The position numbers and the translations under genes were made by a program. 64,000 nt of DNA from an uncultured Prevotellaceae bacterium (GTDB lineage: Bacteria > Bacteroidota > Bacteroidia > Bacteroidales > Bacteroidaceae): NCBI GenBank assembly GCA_946415645.1, contig CAMKTJ010000012.1, positions 1 to 64,000 of the forward strand, given 5' to 3'. Positions 60,590 to 64,000 of the stretch are shown here, piece by piece (the stretch's first letter is position 1; the number at the start of each line of letters is the position of its first letter). The notes beneath the pieces were generated by a model. The model saw nothing but the letters and a program-made list of their open reading frames with translations, ran no database searches and was not told where the DNA came from.

Positions 60590-63150
60590 TCCTCAGCCGA
60601 ATTGTTGGCTGAGTGTATGGCTTTCTCGTGATCTTCCAGTGCTACGCTATAGCGGGCTATCTGCATCATAATTTCACGACGCTTGGATTCGAGGGCCTCT
60701 TGTTGTGATGCCAGTGACTCTTGGAGAGACTCGTCGTCGGCATTGTGGTAGTTACCTTCGGCTTGTAATGAAAGGAGTCTGCTGTTCAGATCATCGACGC
60801 GAGCCTGACAGAGTAGGGCGTCACGCAGAACTGTCTGGATGCGTGAACGGGTAGCTTCCCAGTCTTTTTCTTCACTGAAGACTTCTTCCAGCTCTGTATA
60901 TTGTACAGGAGGATGGTGCATATTGAAGTTGCGTATCCATAGATCCAGGTGCGATCGCTCCTGACTCAGTTCCTCGCTCAGTTCTTTACCGAACGTCATG
61001 TGGAACTCATTGCGTCCTCTCAGATAGTCGATGTCGTGTGCCAACTTTATGGTCTTCTCCAACTCAGTCTCCTCAGCCTGACGCGTCTCTGTCAGTTGCT
61101 GGTGTAATTGGGCGTATAGCAACTTGGGCCCATCCTCTCCTGTTGCTTGTCTGATGCTCTTGCTGCTCTCCTCAATCTGGTTCCTGCGGTCTTCTGCACG
61201 GTTATGGACCAGTTCCTGGTAGTATCTGAAGCTTTTCTGCTCAGTCAGGATAATCTCCTGGCGCGTCTTCAGGATGGCCAGTTCCTGCTCCTCCTTGAGA
61301 ATCTGCTCGTTGATAGTGTCCCAGGTGTTCTTCAACGTTATGATCTGCTCGCGCAACCCCTCGTGGTTGTTGTCCCAGATGCCTTTCCAGTCCTTGATGG
61401 TAATGCTTTCTTCCAGATGATGGTATATTTCGCTGAAGCGGATGCTTTCGCTGTCAATCATGGCTGTTACCCTCTCAACTTGTCCAACCATCACCTGACA
61501 ACCGGTGTTGACCTCGTTCAGACGGGTGCTCAGGTCCTTCTTCTGCTGTTCAAGGGCTTGTAGTTTCTCGCTCAGTTTGGCAATCTGCAAGATATGATAG
61601 TTGTAAGTGTCCAGTTCCTTCTGTGCTTCCTCGGCATCGGTGCCTGTGCTTTCTATCATATGTCTTATCAGGGCCATTCTGGCATTCAGATTGGTGCTGG
61701 GTGAACAGTCCTTGAAAGATGCGTCTAAGGATGAGTAGATGCTCCATTCCTTGACATCATCGTTCTGGCGCAGACGGATGGCATTGAGGGAACTCTCTTC
61801 AGAGAACTGACGGCCTTTGCTTTCTGCTAAATCAAGACGCATTTCATCGAGCAGTTTCTGCTTGCCTCGCAGTTCTGCCGATAGCAGTTCGAAATCTGTC
61901 TTGAACTCGCCAATGAGCTTACTTTGCTCCAGCATGGTATCGCTGTGATAGGGGTGATGAGTGGCTCCACAGACAGAGCAGCTGACGCCTTCCTTCAGAT
62001 CGGCTCTCAGTTGGATGATATTCTGTCCTTTGCTCAACAGGTAGGTGTGTTCCTTTTCGTGGCAGAGTCGGGAGAGCTTGCCTACCTCGGTTTCCATTTC
62101 CCTGATGTTACGCTCTGTATTCTCTATGTGAAGGCGCAACTCGTTTAATGTTCTGGTCTTTTCTTCTATGGATTGGTATCCTACGGAAATCTGATGCCAC
62201 AGCGACTGGGCGGAAATCAGCATCTGCTTCATGCTCTTGAGTTGCATGGCACGTTCCTGCAGTTTGTAGCTGTCCTGTCCCAGGATGTTGGACTTGTGCG
62301 TCTCGCGCTCTCCTTCCAGAGTTTCTATTTCGGATGTTACATCCTGGTATTTGCTGAATACTCTTTCCAGGAGTAGGTTCTCCTCCTCTTGCTTCTGCAG
62401 CGTGTCGGCCTGAAGGGTTCTGGTTCTTTGCTGTTGCTCTTCAATGTCTTGCAGGTTGTCAAGCAGGAGAAGGATTTTCTCGGCATGCAGAATTGTCTGC
62501 TCATGAATCTCCATGCTTTGGCGTTTGGACTTGTGGAGTGACAGTTGTTCGGAAAGGTATTCTATTCCCTGCTCAACTTCTGCAAGGTTGTTGGCCAATG
62601 TGGTGGCCTGCTGGTTGGCTGTCTCAATTAGTTTGCTCAGGCTGGCGATTTCTTCTTCGCAGGCCTGGGAATAACCTTGCAGCATGAAGGCATGGAAGAT
62701 ATTGTCGTGCATGGCATGATTCTTCTCTTCTGCACTCTTGCGCTGAGTCTGCATCTGAGCCTGTAGCTTCTCCTGTCCGCTCCAAGTCTGGTTCAACTCG
62801 TCGCTCTCGCGTTTCAGGTTGCTCAGACTGCGATGGTTCTGGTCGGTAAGCTTATCCAGTATGGTTACTCGCTGGAAGGTTCCTTGTATGGCCTCGAACA
62901 TCTCATAGCGTTCCAGCTGGCGGATGTCGTCAGCCATAGAGGCCTGCAACTTGTTCAGCTCAAAGAGCCTGGCTTTCTCTTGCTTCAGATCCATCTTCAG
63001 TTTGTTGTATCTGCGCAGGAATACCTTTTGCTTGTGCAGTTGTTCCAAGTTCTCCTCTATGTTATTGAGCTTGGTTTCTGCCAGTCGCTTCATCTCCTTT
63101 GTTCGCTGAAGCTGTGTATCGTTGAGTATCTTTTTGCCAATTGTGTTCAT
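60562..63150 (-). CDS. SbcC-like coiled-coil zinc-hook protein without ATPase domains
   Basis: SbcC proteins normally have two ABC-ATPase halves joined by a long coiled coil with a CxxC zinc hook. This 862-residue protein is coiled coil almost throughout, and near residue 400 it has VSCSVCGATHHPYH, which matches the hook. No Walker A, signature LSGG or Walker B motif is visible at either end. It seems to be the SbcC centre alone, starting after the N-terminal ATPase half and stopping before the C-terminal one. A TACCTTTG box lies 20 bp upstream of the ATG, so it looks expressed, not debris. No sbcD is nearby. Dimerising through the hook and coils is likely; function unknown. Confidence 0.75.
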   Translation of the reverse strand: MNTIGKKILNDTQLQRTKEMKRLAETKLNNIEENLEQLHKQKVFLRRYNKLKMDLKQEKARLFELNKLQASMADDIRQLERYEMFEAIQGTFQRVTILDKLTDQNHRSLSNLKRESDELNQTWSGQEKLQAQMQTQRKSAEEKNHAMHDNIFHAFMLQGYSQACEEEIASLSKLIETANQQATTLANNLAEVEQGIEYLSEQLSLHKSKRQSMEIHEQTILHAEKILLLLDNLQDIEEQQQRTRTLQADTLQKQEEENLLLERVFSKYQDVTSEIETLEGERETHKSNILGQDSYKLQERAMQLKSMKQMLISAQSLWHQISVGYQSIEEKTRTLNELRLHIENTERNIREMETEVGKLSRLCHEKEHTYLLSKGQNIIQLRADLKEGVSCSVCGATHHPYHSDTMLEQSKLIGEFKTDFELLSAELRGKQKLLDEMRLDLAESKGRQFSEESSLNAIRLRQNDDVKEWSIYSSLDASFKDCSPSTNLNARMALIRHMIESTGTDAEEAQKELDTYNYHILQIAKLSEKLQALEQQKKDLSTRLNEVNTGCQVMVGQVERVTAMIDSESIRFSEIYHHLEESITIKDWKGIWDNNHEGLREQIITLKNTWDTINEQILKEEQELAILKTRQEIILTEQKSFRYYQELVHNRAEDRRNQIEESSKSIRQATGEDGPKLLYAQLHQQLTETRQAEETELEKTIKLAHDIDYLRGRNEFHMTFGKELSEELSQERSHLDLWIRNFNMHHPPVQYTELEEVFSEEKDWEATRSRIQTVLRDALLCQARVDDLNSRLLSLQAEGNYHNADDESLQESLASQQEALESKRREIMMQIARYSVALEDHEKAIHSANNSAEDQSSEPEEN

Positions 63151-63170
63151 TACTCTTCTTTATTTTCGTG

Positions 63171-63178
63171 CAAAGGTA
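63171..63178 (-). promoter_or_regulatory. -7 box of the SbcC-like gene
   Basis: TACCTTTG on the minus strand, 20 bp before the ATG at 63150; an ATTG lies 20 bp further upstream. Confidence 0.6.
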
Positions 63179-63185
63179 GATATTT

Positions 63186-63248
63186 AATTCAAAATTCACA
63201 ATTCGTGTTTCATAATTTTCAATTTTCAATTCTCAATTTCCAATTATA
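63186..63248. repeat. Nine-unit heptanucleotide repeat (AATTCNN type)
   Basis: Nine units of exactly seven bases start at 63186: AATTCAA, AATTCAC, AATTCGT, GTTTCAT, AATTTTC, AATTTTC, AATTCTC, AATTTCC and AATTATA. They fill the space between the divergent SbcC-like and hisS promoters. Confidence 0.88.
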
Positions 63249-63253
63249 ATTTG

Positions 63254-63261
63254 TACCTTTG
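63254..63261 (+). promoter_or_regulatory. -7 box of hisS
   Basis: TACCTTTG, 29 bp before the hisS ATG and directly after the heptad array. Confidence 0.6.
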
Positions 63262-63290
63262 CACCCGCAAAATAAACATCTATAGATAAA

Positions 63291-64000
63291 ATGGCACAGA
63301 AACCAAGTATACCAAAGGGAACGCGCGACTTTGGCCCTCAGGAGATGGCCTGCCGTAACTACATCTTCAACACCATTCGTCAGGTATATGCCTTGTATGG
63401 TTTTCAGCAGATAGAGACTCCTGCTATGGAGAATCTGGGAACGCTGATGGGTAAGTATGGCGAGGAGGGCGACAAGCTTCTCTTTAAGATTCTGAACAGT
63501 GGCGACTTCCTAAAAGGAATCGACAGCAGTGATCTGGAAAACGGAGCAACAGGACATCTGGCTGCTCAGTTGTGCGAGAAAGGTCTCCGTTATGACCTGA
63601 CCGTTCCTTTTGCACGCTATGTTGTGCAGCATCGCGAGGAGCTGACACTTCCTTTCCGTCGTTATCAGATTCAGCCCGTATGGCGTGCCGACAGACCTCA
63701 GAAGGGTCGTTATCGTGAGTTCTATCAGTGTGACGCTGATGTGGTAGGTAGCGATAGCCTACTGAACGAGGTAGAGCTGATGCAGATTGTAGATACAGTC
63801 TTCCAGCGTTTTGGTATCCGTGTCTGCATAAAGATCAACAACAGAAAGATCCTGTCTGGTATTGCCGAGATGATAGGTGCTGCCGACAAGATTGTTGACA
63901 TTACCGTTGCCATAGACAAGCTGGACAAGATTGGCCTGGAGAATGTGAATGCCGAACTGTTGGAGAATGGTCTTACAGAGGCTCAGGTAGAGAAACTTCA
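63291..64000 (+). CDS. hisS: Histidyl-tRNA synthetase, 3' part missing
   Basis: The first 236 codons of a class II synthetase that charges tRNA-His. The beginning [16 protein letters not shown] is typical of Bacteroidetes HisS. Class II motifs 1 and 2 are visible ([32 protein letters not shown] near 120-140), and [12 protein letters not shown] precedes motif 2. The C-terminal anticodon domain lies beyond the window. Confidence 0.96.
   Translation, partial: MAQKPSIPKGTRDFGPQEMACRNYIFNTIRQVYALYGFQQIETPAMENLGTLMGKYGEEGDKLLFKILNSGDFLKGIDSSDLENGATGHLAAQLCEKGLRYDLTVPFARYVVQHREELTLPFRRYQIQPVWRADRPQKGRYREFYQCDADVVGSDSLLNEVELMQIVDTVFQRFGIRVCIKINNRKILSGIAEMIGAADKIVDITVAIDKLDKIGLENVNAELLENGLTEAQVEKL

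Noticed and set aside
1-64000. tRNA, rRNA or riboswitch genes
   Set aside because: No cloverleaf, rRNA-like stretch or known riboswitch core was found by eye in the gaps; short or unusual RNAs could be missed.

Overview
The window is chromosomal DNA from a member of the Bacteroidales, most likely Prevotellaceae (Prevotella, Segatella or a close relative). I infer this from the promoters (TAnnTTTG boxes, several with TTTG 19-20 bp upstream), the RprX/RprY pair, a Bacteroides-type EF-G2 paralogue, families largely confined to Bacteroidetes (DUF4924, DUF4827, HECLGH-type dipeptidyl peptidase III) and the folP-cdaA pair. I see no rRNA, tRNA, CRISPR array, intact insertion sequence or prophage.

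Layout. 1-9636 is housekeeping: a cut-off ROK glucokinase, a LysE exporter with a DUF4924 partner, release factor 3, a Sua5/YrdC tRNA-modification enzyme, a ClC antiporter, a minimal ComEC-like protein, rpe, an ECF sigma factor and fmt. 9637-19180 is the accessory stretch: a Fic protein, about 1 kb of decayed and repeat-rich DNA, then an island with a small membrane protein, a type III-like restriction helicase-nuclease, a beta-class DNA methyltransferase, and an AT-rich gene of unknown function with a putative zinc motif and a PD-(D/E)XK-like C-terminus. 19181-28994 has nrnA, a DUF4827 lipoprotein, hemW, the EF-G2 paralogue, rprX-rprY, two small envelope genes and rpsF-rpsR-rplI. 29116-46749 has a Tat-type metallophosphoesterase, a small lipoprotein, mtaB, two glycosyltransferases, an MscS channel, menC, murF, folP-cdaA, pta-ackA, an LpxH-like hydrolase, a DUF59 protein, radC, an RsmI-like methylase and a phosphopantetheinyl transferase. 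46921-53816 is the leucine operon (leuA-leuC-leuD-second leuA-like-leuB) plus a TPR gene. 53885-64000 has purA with a Fur regulator, an AlkD-like protein, dipeptidyl peptidase III, an AraC-type regulator, recQ, a SbcC-like protein that lacks both ATPase halves, and the start of hisS.

The most unusual signals are mostly not genes. (1) Tandem palindromic units of about 85-90 bp carry promoter sequences in their right flank; they stand upstream of fmt and mtaB and share a CTTATTCG/CTTAATCG core. (2) Short tandem repeats with a strict 7-nt period but unrelated heptamers occur in several gaps; one lies in frame inside a glycosyltransferase gene, one forms the end of the DUF4924 gene and one overlaps the start of the lpxH-like gene. 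(3) Eight AGTACT palindromes are spaced alternately 14 and 8 bp apart (22-bp period) in the decayed region. Among genes, the most interesting are the headless zinc-hook SbcC relative, the EF-G paralogue without the catalytic histidine next to rprXY, and the unknown fourth gene of the restriction island.

All identifications come from reading motifs in translated sequence; no database search was run.
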